Of a DNA stretch of 64,000 bases, positions 25,816-33,998 are shown in pieces (the first letter of the stretch is position 1; every line of letters starts with the position of its first letter). A program made the translations under genes and the position numbers. This DNA comes from Acidimicrobiales bacterium. GTDB lineage: Bacteria; Actinomycetota; Acidimicrobiia; Acidimicrobiales; SZUA-35. The notes beneath the pieces are model-generated. The model was not told the DNA's origin. It made no database searches and worked only from the letters and a program-made list of their open reading frames with translations. The stretch is from positions 1 through 64,000 of the forward strand of contig JANQPB010000039.1 in NCBI GenBank assembly GCA_028285495.1, in the 5' to 3' direction.

Positions 25816-26895
25816 ATGCGAGCTGCGATCCTTCGCCATGGCCGGATGGTGGTCGACGACGTCGCCGACCCGGCGCCGGGGCCCGGTCAGGTGCTGGTCG
25901 AGACGATCGCCTGTGGCATCTGCGGCAGCGACCTGCACACGGTCGACCACGCCGACCACCTCGTGTCGACGGCGGCCGAGGCCGGGCTGGCCACCTTCAA
26001 CTTCGACCCGGGGCGCGACCTGGTGATGGGCCACGAGCTGGCGGTCCGGCCGATCGGGCTCGGGGCCGGCGTCGACGGCGTCGAGCTCGGCGTCCCGATG
26101 GCGGCCATGCCGATGTTGCTCACCCCGGACGGGCCGGCCGTGCCCGGCTACGACAACGACTATCCGGGCGGCTACAGCCAGCGGTTGCTGCTCGACCCCG
26201 GGGCTCTGGTCCCGGTACCGAACGGCCTGCCCGGCCACCTGGCGGCGCTGACCGAGCCGCTCGCCGTCGGCCGTCACGCCGTCAACCAGTCGTCGGTGGC
26301 TGAGGGGCGGCCGGCGATCGTGATCGGGGCCGGGCCGGTCGGGCTTGCGGTGATCGCCGCTCTGGCCGCAACCGGGGCCGAGCCGATCGTGGCCAGCGAT
26401 CTGTCGCCGACCAGGCGGGCCCTGGCGGCCACGATGGGGGCCGATGTCGTCGTCGATCCCGGCGAGGCCGACGACCGGGCCGCCGGCTTCGCCATGGCCG
26501 TCGAGGCGCTGGCCGGCGCCGGATCGGCCGGTGGCACACCGGGCATCGAGGAGCCGCCACCGGTGATCTTCGAGGCGGTCGGCGTGCCCGGCATGATCGA
26601 CCTGGCGATGAGCGGCGCCCCGGCCGGCAGCGAGGTGGTCGTCGTCGGCGTCTGCATGAGCGACGACCGGTTCCGACCGGTGATGGGCATCTACAAGCGG
26701 CTGACGATGCGGTTCGTGCTCGGCTGGTCGCCCGAGGAGTTCCGGTCCTGCCTCCTCGACATGGCCGAAGGCCGGATCGACCCCGTTCCGCTGGTCACCG
26801 ACGAGGTCGGGATCGAGGACGTCCCGGCCGCCTTCGACCGCCTGGCCGACCCGGAGGACCAGGTCAAGATCCTCGTCCGCCCGAACGACGGCTGA
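25816..26895 (+). CDS. Zinc-type medium-chain alcohol dehydrogenase
   Basis: This 359-residue NAD(P)-dependent dehydrogenase has catalytic-zinc ligands in CGICGSDLHTV and the GHELAV segment, plus a Rossmann fold at AIVIGAGPVGLAVIAAL. The four cysteines of the structural zinc site are missing. Instead a stretch around VPMAAMPMLLTPDGPAVPGYDNDYPGGY occupies the region. This layout occurs in threonine/sorbitol dehydrogenase relatives of actinobacteria whose substrates are mostly unknown. It appears to be leaderless. The phosphoesterase gene follows 24 bases later on the same strand. Confidence 0.88.
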   Translation: MRAAILRHGRMVVDDVADPAPGPGQVLVETIACGICGSDLHTVDHADHLVSTAAEAGLATFNFDPGRDLVMGHELAVRPIGLGAGVDGVELGVPMAAMPMLLTPDGPAVPGYDNDYPGGYSQRLLLDPGALVPVPNGLPGHLAALTEPLAVGRHAVNQSSVAEGRPAIVIGAGPVGLAVIAALAATGAEPIVASDLSPTRRALAATMGADVVVDPGEADDRAAGFAMAVEALAGAGSAGGTPGIEEPPPVIFEAVGVPGMIDLAMSGAPAGSEVVVVGVCMSDDRFRPVMGIYKRLTMRFVLGWSPEEFRSCLLDMAEGRIDPVPLVTDEVGIEDVPAAFDRLADPEDQVKILVRPNDG

Positions 26896-26919
26896 CCGGG
26901 GGTCGGGCTGCCTGCCGTG

Positions 26920-27657
26920 ATGGAACCCGTGCGGCTGCTCCACACGTCCGACGTCCACCTTGGCGGCGGGTTCCCGACGCCAGACGGTGGGGCCCACCGT
27001 GACGACTGCCTGTGTCCACTGCTGGCCCTCGAGGCCACGGTTGCGACCGACCGCCCCGACGTGGTGATCGTGGCCGGCGACCTCTTCGACCACCAGCGGG
27101 TCGACGACGACCTGGTCGACGAGGTGCTGCATCGGCTCGCCGTCCTCCACCCGGTCTGCGTGCTGCTGAACGGCAACCACGACCTGCACGACGGGCGCTC
27201 GCTGTACGGGGCGGCCGGGCGGCCCGGGCTGGTCTTCCTCGACGGGTCCGCCGGTTCGCTCGCCGCGCTGGACGACGCACCGGTCGCGGTCTGGGGCCGG
27301 GCCATGGACGACCACCACCGAGGCTTCCGCCCGCTGGTCGGCGTGCCCGAGCGACCCGATGACGATCGCTGGTGGGTGGTGGTCGGGCACGGCCATCACG
27401 AGCCCGATCTCGCCGGCGGCCACCGGTCGTCGCCGATCGCGCCGGACGACATCGCGGCAACGGCGGCCGACTACGTCGCCCTCGGCCACTGGCACGTCCG
27501 GACCGACGTCAGCGTCGGCGACGTCACCGCCTGGTACTCCGGCGCACCGCACGGCTACGGCGCCAGCGGCTCGTTCAACCGGGTCGGCCTCGACGCCGGC
27601 GGGGCCGCGGTGGCCCCGGTCGACGCCGTGTTGCCGGCCGAGGGCTGCCGACGCTGA
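26920..27657 (+). CDS. Calcineurin-like metallophosphoesterase
   Basis: The 245-residue protein has the full two-metal phosphoesterase signature: SDVHLGG, GDLFDHQ, LNGNHDLHDG, VVGHGHHEP and LGHWHV. It resembles SbcD/Mre11-type and small stand-alone phosphoesterases; there is no capping domain. The substrate (nucleic acid end, nucleotide or phospholipid) cannot be deduced. An in-frame GTG stands immediately before the ATG (26917), so the start is uncertain by one codon. It is probably co-transcribed with the dehydrogenase upstream, and it converges on the acyltransferase gene. Confidence 0.85.
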   Translation: MEPVRLLHTSDVHLGGGFPTPDGGAHRDDCLCPLLALEATVATDRPDVVIVAGDLFDHQRVDDDLVDEVLHRLAVLHPVCVLLNGNHDLHDGRSLYGAAGRPGLVFLDGSAGSLAALDDAPVAVWGRAMDDHHRGFRPLVGVPERPDDDRWWVVVGHGHHEPDLAGGHRSSPIAPDDIAATAADYVALGHWHVRTDVSVGDVTAWYSGAPHGYGASGSFNRVGLDAGGAAVAPVDAVLPAEGCRR

Positions 27658-27684
27658 ACCGGTCCCGCTCGGCGTCGACGACCG

Positions 27685-28818
27685 TCAGCGGGGCGAGACG
27701 AGGTCCTCGGCCAGCGAGGCGTCGAGGTCGAGCCAGAGGTCGTCGAGCCAATCGGTCGAGGCGTCGGGATCGTCGGGTATCTCGTGGCGGGGGATGCGGC
27801 GGGCGCTGAGGCGGATCGGCTCGGATGAGGGGACGACGCCGACCAGTTCGGCGAGCGACCGGACGCGATCGAGGCCCCGGTGGTCGAGCACCACGACGTC
27901 GGCCGCGGGCATGGCGTCGAGCAGGATGCGGAGTCCGCCGGGCCGGGGCGGCAGGACGTTGGTCAGGCCGGCGAGGCGCTCGGCCCGGTCGGGATCCGTG
28001 CCGGCGAGCCGGTCGAGGGCCCGATCCAGGGTCGCCCGACGGAACAGCCGACCCTCGGGGAAGACGACGACGGCCGCCCGGTCGCCGTCGTTGGCCTCGA
28101 CCGAGCGGGCCATGGCGTCGATGGCGGCACGGGCGGCCGGACCGTCGTCACGGGGGACGAAGACCGAGCCGAGACGCCCGTAGATGAGGTCGAAGCCCGG
28201 GTCGGTCAGCAGCTCGGCCATGATCACCCCCCGGACGGCGTAGCCGGCCCGGCCGTACACGACGCCGGCGAGGGAGGCGTCGAAGGGGCTGGCGTGACGG
28301 CCGACCACGATGACGGGCCCGGGCTCCAGGGCGGCGACCGACTCGCCGTCGAGCTCGATCCCGAGGCCGAGCAGCCGGTCGGCCCGGCGGGCCAGCAGCT
28401 CGACCGACCACCATTGCAGGGCCCGGTGGCGCCGGAGCGAGGGGGCCGAGTCGAGGCGGGCCCCGAACCCGGCTCGGGCCCAGAGGATCGGGGCGGCGAC
28501 GATCTCGACCGAGTCGTTGATCAGGTACTGGCAGACGAAGAGGTAGACCCGGAGCCGGGGCAGGCGAGGCCGGCCGGTCAGCAGGTCGACCGCGACCAGA
28601 CCGGGAACGGCGACGGGGAGGGCGCCGACGGCGACGGCCGTGGCCGCCAGCATGGCCGGAACGGTGACCGCCCGGCGGCGGAGTCGGCTGGCCAGGGGTT
28701 CGGTCGGCGTCTGGGTCGAAGCGCCGGAGGCGCTTCTGCCCGGGTTCGCCTCCGGCGGGCGTCGCCGGCTCGACCGTGGTGCCCTGAAGATCGATCTCGA
28801 CGCATCCTGGGAGGGCAT
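27685..28818 (-). CDS. PlsC-like acyltransferase with N-terminal membrane segments
   Basis: The 377-residue membrane protein carries the glycerolipid acyltransferase motifs H-x4-D (GRHASPFDAS) and FPEGRLFRR, and a basic substrate-binding segment GSVFVPRDD. One or two hydrophobic helices (MLAATAVAVGALPVAVPGLVAV) precede the catalytic domain. It would transfer an acyl chain to a lysophospholipid or similar acceptor. The first 50 residues are Arg/Ser/Pro rich with no clear ribosome-binding site before ATG 28818, so the true start may be further in. A perfect inverted repeat lies in this doubtful segment. It follows the PPOX-fold gene by 37 bases. Confidence 0.78.
   Translation of the reverse strand: MPSQDASRSIFRAPRSSRRRPPEANPGRSASGASTQTPTEPLASRLRRRAVTVPAMLAATAVAVGALPVAVPGLVAVDLLTGRPRLPRLRVYLFVCQYLINDSVEIVAAPILWARAGFGARLDSAPSLRRHRALQWWSVELLARRADRLLGLGIELDGESVAALEPGPVIVVGRHASPFDASLAGVVYGRAGYAVRGVIMAELLTDPGFDLIYGRLGSVFVPRDDGPAARAAIDAMARSVEANDGDRAAVVVFPEGRLFRRATLDRALDRLAGTDPDRAERLAGLTNVLPPRPGGLRILLDAMPAADVVVLDHRGLDRVRSLAELVGVVPSSEPIRLSARRIPRHEIPDDPDASTDWLDDLWLDLDASLAEDLVSPR
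28722..28757. repeat. 11-bp perfect inverted repeat near the acyltransferase start
   Basis: CGCCGGAGGCG (28722-28732) and CGCCTCCGGCG (28747-28757) are separated by 14 bases. It lies in the part of the acyltransferase gene whose coding status is doubtful, so it may be a control site. Confidence 0.5.
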
Positions 28819-28855
28819 GGCCTGACCAACCGGCGGCCGGTGTGGCCCATTCCGA

Positions 28856-29347
28856 TCAGCCGGCCGGCTCGGACCAGGTCAGGACCTCGCCCTCGCGCCG
28901 GAGCAGGACCGAGCCGGGCATGACCCGGAGCCGGAACGGCTCGAGCCGCAACACCCCGAAGGCCTCGGCGGTCGGATCGGTCCAGGCGGGGATGAGCCGC
29001 GGGTCGTAGCCGACCGGCTCCGGCCCGTTCACGAACCGGTCCCATCCGGCCCGCTTCGACTCCTCGTCGAGCTCCCACGCGGTGTTGCAGTCGGCGGTGC
29101 AGGTGTCCTGGGTGGCGTCCCAGTACGTGAGCGAGATCGCCGGCTGGCGCTCGAGGTGGGCGGCCTTCACCGATTGCGGGGCGGTGGCGATCCAGCCGGT
29201 CAGCCGCTCGCCGTCGAACTCCCAGATCGGATGGAGGATGCGGGTGCGGGGCCGGCCGGACGCGTCGACGGTGGCGACGGTGCACCAGACGATGCGGTGG
29301 GCCATGTCGACGAAGGAGGGGGCAACGGCATCGAGACCGGTCGGCAT
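28856..29347 (-). CDS. Pyridoxamine 5'-phosphate oxidase-fold flavin/F420 protein
   Basis: The 163-residue split-barrel protein has the family pattern CTVATVDASGRPRTRILHPIWEF, then TGWIATAPQSVKAAHLERQPAISLTYWD and a terminal VLRLEPFRLRVMPG. In actinobacteria this fold includes F420-binding reductases and general-stress FMN proteins. Two adjacent cysteines in DTCTADCNTAWE are noteworthy. ATG 29347 is favoured because GGGAG is five bases upstream; a GTG lies one codon earlier. Its cofactor and substrate are unknown. It precedes the acyltransferase on the same strand. Confidence 0.8.
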   Translation of the reverse strand: MPTGLDAVAPSFVDMAHRIVWCTVATVDASGRPRTRILHPIWEFDGERLTGWIATAPQSVKAAHLERQPAISLTYWDATQDTCTADCNTAWELDEESKRAGWDRFVNGPEPVGYDPRLIPAWTDPTAEAFGVLRLEPFRLRVMPGSVLLRREGEVLTWSEPAG

Positions 29348-29428
29348 CACAGCTCCCGTGTGGTCGGTCGGAGGGACGGGCCCAGTGTCGCAGACGGGGA
29401 ACGGGCCCGCAGCCGAATCGGCGCCCGA

Positions 29429-30163
29429 TCAACGACCGCCGAGGCGCTCGGCCATGTCGCGGGGGCGGCCGTACGGGGCGCTGCGCTCGTTGGCCAGGGC
29501 CTCGGCTCGGCTCATCGTCCGGTGGTCGGCCAGCAGGGCCTTGTCGAACCGGCTGGTGTCCCACGAGTTGGCCACGACGGCGGCCGTCAGCTCGTCGACC
29601 GCGGCGTCGAGCTCGTCGTCGTCGACCGCCCGGTTGACCAGGCCGATCGCCGCCGCCTCCTCGCCACCGATCCGGCGGGCGGTGTACATCAGCTCCTTGG
29701 CGGCGGCCAGCCCGACCCGCTCGGGCAGGCGGACGGTCATGCCCCACACGGCGACCAGCCCCCACTGGCCGTGGGTGTCGCCGAACTGGGCGCTGCGGGC
29801 CGCCACGATCAGGTCACAACCGAGGGCCAGCTCCAGGCCGCCGGTGAAGCAGTGGCCCCGGACCTTGGCCACCACCGGCTGGGGCAGGGCTTCGATGGCG
29901 TCGATCGTCTCCGCCTGGAAGTGCGGGGTCGGGGCCCGATCGCCGGAGGCGATGCCACCGAGGTCGTTGCCGGCGCAGAAGGAACGGCCGGCCCCGGTGA
30001 GGACGACACAGCCGACCGACTCGTCGGCGGCGATGGCGTCGACGTGGTCGCGTAGCTGGACGAACAGGGCCGGGGTCAGGGCATTGAGCTTGGCCGGGCG
30101 GTTGAGGGTCAGGGTGCAGACGCCGCCGTCGTCGTGACGGAGGACCAGTGAGGACTCGTTCAC
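29429..30163 (-). CDS. Enoyl-CoA hydratase/isomerase-family (crotonase) protein
   Basis: The 244-residue crotonase-fold enzyme binds a CoA thioester. The oxyanion-hole segments are GRSFCAGNDL and GHCFTGGLELALGCDLI. At the usual catalytic position, the classic F-G-x-P-E motif reads FGDTHGQWGLVAVWG. The second catalytic glutamate therefore seems to be missing, and the reaction may be isomerisation, decarboxylation or thioester hydrolysis rather than hydration. GTG 30163 is taken as the start, four bases after the synthetase stop; a TTG at 30175 is possible. It is the last gene of an MFS, MBL, acyl-CoA dehydrogenase, acyl-CoA synthetase operon. Confidence 0.85.
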   Translation of the reverse strand: MNESSLVLRHDDGGVCTLTLNRPAKLNALTPALFVQLRDHVDAIAADESVGCVVLTGAGRSFCAGNDLGGIASGDRAPTPHFQAETIDAIEALPQPVVAKVRGHCFTGGLELALGCDLIVAARSAQFGDTHGQWGLVAVWGMTVRLPERVGLAAAKELMYTARRIGGEEAAAIGLVNRAVDDDELDAAVDELTAAVVANSWDTSRFDKALLADHRTMSRAEALANERSAPYGRPRDMAERLGGR

Positions 30164-30167
30164 CGCC

Positions 30168-31685
30168 CTAGTCAACCCCGTCGGTCGACCGCTCGGCCAG
30201 CTGGGCCCGGAGGACGTGCTTGGTCACCTTGCCGAGGGCGGTCCTGGGCAGCTCGTCGACCACGACGACCTCCCGTGGCTGCTTGAACCGGGCCAGCCGG
30301 TCCCGGCACCAGGCCCGCAGCTCGTCGACGTCGGGTCCGGTCCCGTCGGCGGCCTCGATCACCGCAACGGGGACCTCGCCCCATCGGGGGTCGGGGCGCC
30401 CGACGACGGCGACGGCGTCGATCCCCGGGTGCTCGGTCAGGGTGTTCTCGACCTCGGCCGGGTACACGTTCTCGCCCCCGGAGATCAGCACGTCGCCGAG
30501 CCGGTCCTCGATGTAGAGCCAGCCACCCTGGTCACGCCTGGCCACGTCGCCGGTTCGGTACCAGCCGTCGACGAAGGCGGCGGCGGTGTCGTCCGGTCTG
30601 CCGTGGTAGTGGTCGAACAGGTGGGGTCCGCGGACGAGCAACTCGCCGGCCTGGCCGTCGGCGACGTCGATCCCCTCGCCGTCGACGAGGCGGAGCTCGG
30701 TGTGCAGCGCCGGCCGGCCGCACGACCCGACGTTGGCGGCGCCGTCGTCGTAGCGGAGCACGACGGCGGTCGGGCCGGTCTCGGTCGAGCCGTAGACCTG
30801 GCCGACCGGGATGCCCCGGTCGAGGAAACCGCGGATCAGGTGATCGGGCACCACCGACGAGCCCGAGTTGATCCCCCGGAGCGAGCTCAGATCGGTGCCG
30901 TCGAGATCGGGGTGGCCGAGCAGGGCGGTCATCACCGCCGGCACGAGCAGCGTCTGGGTCGGGCGGTGTCGCTCGATCAGCGCCAGGGTCCGGCCCGGGT
31001 CGAATCGCCGCTGCAGGACGACCGTCGCCCCGACGTACAGGGCCGGCAGCGTCTGGATGTTGAGGCCGCCGACGTGGAACAGCGGGAGCATGGTCAAGAC
31101 CGTGTCGTCGGCCGACAGGTCCTGGTGGGCCACCCCGTTCAGCACGGTGTGCAGCAGCGAGCCGGTGGTGTGGACCGCCCCCTTCGGTCGACCGGTGGTG
31201 CCCGAGGTGTAGACCATGAGGGTCGGCCGGTCCCCCGGACCGACTGCGGCTGGCCCGGCGCCTGGCCGACCGTCGACCGGTTCGCCGGCGACGGGTTCGT
31301 CATCGAGGTCGACGATCGGGAGGCGGTCGCCGGCCGCCCGGGTCACGACGTCGCCGAAGCCGTCGGTCACCAGGGCGACGGCCGGCTCGGCGTCGGCCAA
31401 CTGGAACCCGAGCTCGCCGGCCGTCAGCCGGTTGTTGAGCGGCAACAGGACCGCCCCGAGCCGGGCGCAGGCGGCCAGAACCTCGAGCTGCTCGACCCGA
31501 TTGAGGCCACAGAACGCCACCCGGTCGCCGACGGCGACGCCACGGTCGGCCAGCCAACCGGCCCGACGGGTGACCCGCCGGTCGAGCTCGGCATACGACA
31601 GCGGGGCCCCCTCGAACACCACGGCCGGATGACCGGGCCGGTGCTCGGCCCACTGCCGGATCCAGCGATCGACCCCGCTCACCAC
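30168..31685 (-). CDS. Acyl-CoA synthetase (class I AMP-forming)
   Basis: The 505-residue ANL enzyme has motifs MVYTSGTTGRPKGAVHT, YGSTETGP, GWYRTGDV, DRLGDVLISGGENVYPAEVE, and the C-terminal catalytic lysine in RTALGKVTKH. Its length and sequence style resemble medium- or long-chain acid, cyclohexane carboxylate or steroid-side-chain ligases; the substrate is unknown. It starts at GTG 31685, 13 bases after the acyl-CoA dehydrogenase stop (a second GTG follows at once). Together with the dehydrogenase and crotonase it supplies activation, oxidation and hydration-like steps of one beta-oxidation-type route. Confidence 0.92.
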   Translation of the reverse strand: MVSGVDRWIRQWAEHRPGHPAVVFEGAPLSYAELDRRVTRRAGWLADRGVAVGDRVAFCGLNRVEQLEVLAACARLGAVLLPLNNRLTAGELGFQLADAEPAVALVTDGFGDVVTRAAGDRLPIVDLDDEPVAGEPVDGRPGAGPAAVGPGDRPTLMVYTSGTTGRPKGAVHTTGSLLHTVLNGVAHQDLSADDTVLTMLPLFHVGGLNIQTLPALYVGATVVLQRRFDPGRTLALIERHRPTQTLLVPAVMTALLGHPDLDGTDLSSLRGINSGSSVVPDHLIRGFLDRGIPVGQVYGSTETGPTAVVLRYDDGAANVGSCGRPALHTELRLVDGEGIDVADGQAGELLVRGPHLFDHYHGRPDDTAAAFVDGWYRTGDVARRDQGGWLYIEDRLGDVLISGGENVYPAEVENTLTEHPGIDAVAVVGRPDPRWGEVPVAVIEAADGTGPDVDELRAWCRDRLARFKQPREVVVVDELPRTALGKVTKHVLRAQLAERSTDGVD

Positions 31686-31698
31686 CGCCGCCCGGCGC

Positions 31699-33027
31699 TC
31701 AGTCGGAGCCAGGGGCTCCGCCGGTCGCCACCGCGGCCCCGGCCTTCGGCACGTCCCGGAACGGCAGGTCCCGGTCGACCGATGGCTCCTTCGGCAGGCC
31801 GAGGATGCGCTCGCCGATGATGTTGCGCTGGATCTGGTCGGTACCGCCCCCGATCGAGGTGAAGAAGGCGTTGAGCAGCGAGTAGGTGGCGTCGGCCGAG
31901 CGGGGCGAGTCGTTGCCGCCGATCATGCCCTCGGCCCCGAGCAGCTCGGCCTGGAGGCTGCCGGCCGTGTGGAGGATGCCGGACATGGCCAGCTTGCCGA
32001 GCGACGCGGTCGGCGACGACGTCCCGTTCTCCAGCGCCGCCTTGGCCCGCTGCCCGTTCCACTCGTTGACCTGGCGCATGGCGTGCAGCCGCATCAGCCG
32101 CTGGCGAATCACCGGATCGCCGGCCTTGCCAACGTCGCGGGCCAGGTCGAGGAGCGACAGGTCGGGCACGGGGGCCGGCCGCTCGTCGTCGGCCGATCGC
32201 ACGGCGTCGGCGTTGCTCTCGGGCGAGGCGTCGCCGTCCGGGGCGCCGGTCCTGGCCCCGGACGCCCGACGGATCTGGGCCTGCCCCATGGCCACCCGCT
32301 CGTAGGCGAGCGCCGTCTGCAGCACCCGCCACCCGTCGTTGGTGTCGCCGAGCCGGTTGGCGTCGGGGACCCGGGCGTCGGTGATGAACACTTCGTTGAA
32401 CCGTGAGTCGCCGGTCGCCTGCCGGAGTGGCCGGACCTCGACGCCGGGTTGGCCCATCGGGAAGAAGAAGAACGTGATGCCCTTGTGCTTCGGGGCGTCC
32501 CAGTCGGTCCGGGTGATCAGCAGGGCGTACTCGGCCTGGCGGCCGCCCGAGGTCCACACCTTCTGACCGTTGACCACCCACTCGTCGCCGTCCCGCTCGG
32601 CCCGGGTCTGGATGCCGGCAAGGTCGGAGCCGGCCCCCGGCTCGGAGTACAGGAGGCACATGTCGACCTCGCCGAGCATCAGCGGACGGATGAACGAGTC
32701 CTTCAGCTCATCGCTGCCGAAGGCGAGCAGGGTGTTGGCCCACAGGTTGACCATGTCCTGGCCGGTTCCGAACGCGCCGACGGCTCGGAACTCCTCGTCG
32801 ACCACCCGGCTGATGGCCGGGTCGAGGCCGCGGCCGTGACGATCGACCGGCCAGCTCGGCGCTCCCCAGCCGGAGTCGACCACCCGCTCGAGCCAGGCCC
32901 GCCGGCCGCTCTGCCCGATGGGGCCAGGCCAGTTCTCGGCCAGCCACGTCCGCACCTCGCTTCGGATGCCGTCATCGGAGCCCGTCGTCCCGTCGCCTGC
33001 CGTCTCGTGAGCCGCTGCCGTCGTCAC
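31699..33027 (-). CDS. Acyl-CoA dehydrogenase
   Basis: The 442-residue FAD enzyme introduces a double bond into an acyl-CoA and passes electrons to ETF. Family motifs are LYSEPGAGSDLAGIQTRAERDGDEWVVNGQKVWTSG, ERVAMGQ and a C-terminal TSIGGGTDQIQRNIIGERILGLP. A Ser/Asp-rich insertion of about 40 residues (RTGAPDGDASPESNADAVRSADDE) sits mid-protein. The start is uncertain: GTG 33027 gives VTTAAAHE, while ATG 33045 or 33063 would extend further into the upstream gene. In each case the 5' end overlaps the tail of the MBL-fold gene by more than 50 bases. Confidence 0.88.
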   Translation of the reverse strand: MTTAAAHETAGDGTTGSDDGIRSEVRTWLAENWPGPIGQSGRRAWLERVVDSGWGAPSWPVDRHGRGLDPAISRVVDEEFRAVGAFGTGQDMVNLWANTLLAFGSDELKDSFIRPLMLGEVDMCLLYSEPGAGSDLAGIQTRAERDGDEWVVNGQKVWTSGGRQAEYALLITRTDWDAPKHKGITFFFFPMGQPGVEVRPLRQATGDSRFNEVFITDARVPDANRLGDTNDGWRVLQTALAYERVAMGQAQIRRASGARTGAPDGDASPESNADAVRSADDERPAPVPDLSLLDLARDVGKAGDPVIRQRLMRLHAMRQVNEWNGQRAKAALENGTSSPTASLGKLAMSGILHTAGSLQAELLGAEGMIGGNDSPRSADATYSLLNAFFTSIGGGTDQIQRNIIGERILGLPKEPSVDRDLPFRDVPKAGAAVATGGAPGSD

Positions 33028-33991
33028 CCGCCCATCGTGCCCCATCCGGCGGTCGGCTCGCATCCCGGCCGACCCGATCGGCGAGCGGGCACCCGACGCC
33101 GTCGAACCGGGCGTTGCCGTCGGCGTCGTTGACGATGTGGCCGCCGGTCGGCGGGGCGAAGTGCGTGCCGAGGACGATGGCGTCGGTACCCCCGAATCGA
33201 TCGAGCAGCCGCCGCCTGGTCGCGGTCGACTGCTCGGAGTCGGTGTCGAACCGCCAGGCCGCCAGCGCCGGATCGAGGATCTGGAGCGGTGAGTGGAAGG
33301 CGTCGCCGGTGATCAGCGCTTCGTCGCCCCCGTCGTGGATCCACACCGAGACGTGCCCGGCGGTATGACCGGGGGTGGCCAGCAGCTCGACGCGGTCGTC
33401 GACGCCGAAGGTGCCGTCGTCGAGCTCGATCGCATCGAGCACCCCGGCCTCGGCCAGTGGCAGCAGCGACGGGACCCGGACCCCCATGTGGTCGTCGGCC
33501 TCCACCTCCTCCAGCTCGGCCTGCGTCACCAGGTAGCGGGCGTTGGGAAAGGTCGGCACGACGCGACCGTCGACGGTGCGGGTGTTCCAGCCGACGTGAT
33601 CGAAGTGCACGTGGGTGCAGACGACGACGTCGACCGCCTCGAGGCCGCCGTCGATGGCGGCGTCGAGCCGGTCGGCGAATCCCGGGTCGCCGGCCAGCCC
33701 CCGATCGGTGTCGGGGCCGACGCAGGTGTCGACCACGATCGTCGTGTCCGGGGTCCTGACGACGAACGAGTGGATCGACAGCCGCAGGACGGGATGGCCG
33801 TCGCCGTCGTCCGGTGCCTCGATGTAGGGCTCGATCCAGCCATCGCCGGCGGCGACGTGCTCGGGGGTGGCGTCCGGCACCAGCACCTTGGCCGTCAGGG
33901 GGATGATGGATTCCTCGACCCGGGTGATCGTGACCTCACCGATGGTCCAGGTGAGGAGCGGCGACGACAGGACGGCTCGGGGATCCGGCAT
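32972..33991 (-). CDS. MBL-fold metallo-hydrolase
   Basis: The 339-residue metallo-beta-lactamase-fold enzyme has the diagnostic H-x-H-x-D-H motif in CTHVHFDHVGWN, with further zinc ligands in TPGHTAGHVSVW, ITGDAFHSP and GTHFAPPTGGHI. The fold hydrolyses thioesters, lactones or phosphoesters; in this operon a CoA-thioester or lactone substrate is a reasonable guess. The start is ATG 33991, seven bases after the MFS stop. The last 20 or so residues are Arg/Asp/Gly rich and overlap the 5' part of the acyl-CoA dehydrogenase gene, so the tail is probably not functional. Confidence 0.87.
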   Translation of the reverse strand: MPDPRAVLSSPLLTWTIGEVTITRVEESIIPLTAKVLVPDATPEHVAAGDGWIEPYIEAPDDGDGHPVLRLSIHSFVVRTPDTTIVVDTCVGPDTDRGLAGDPGFADRLDAAIDGGLEAVDVVVCTHVHFDHVGWNTRTVDGRVVPTFPNARYLVTQAELEEVEADDHMGVRVPSLLPLAEAGVLDAIELDDGTFGVDDRVELLATPGHTAGHVSVWIHDGGDEALITGDAFHSPLQILDPALAAWRFDTDSEQSTATRRRLLDRFGGTDAIVLGTHFAPPTGGHIVNDADGNARFDGVGCPLADRVGRDASRPPDGARWAGDDGSGSRDGRRRDDGLR

Positions 33992-33998
33992 CCGCTCA

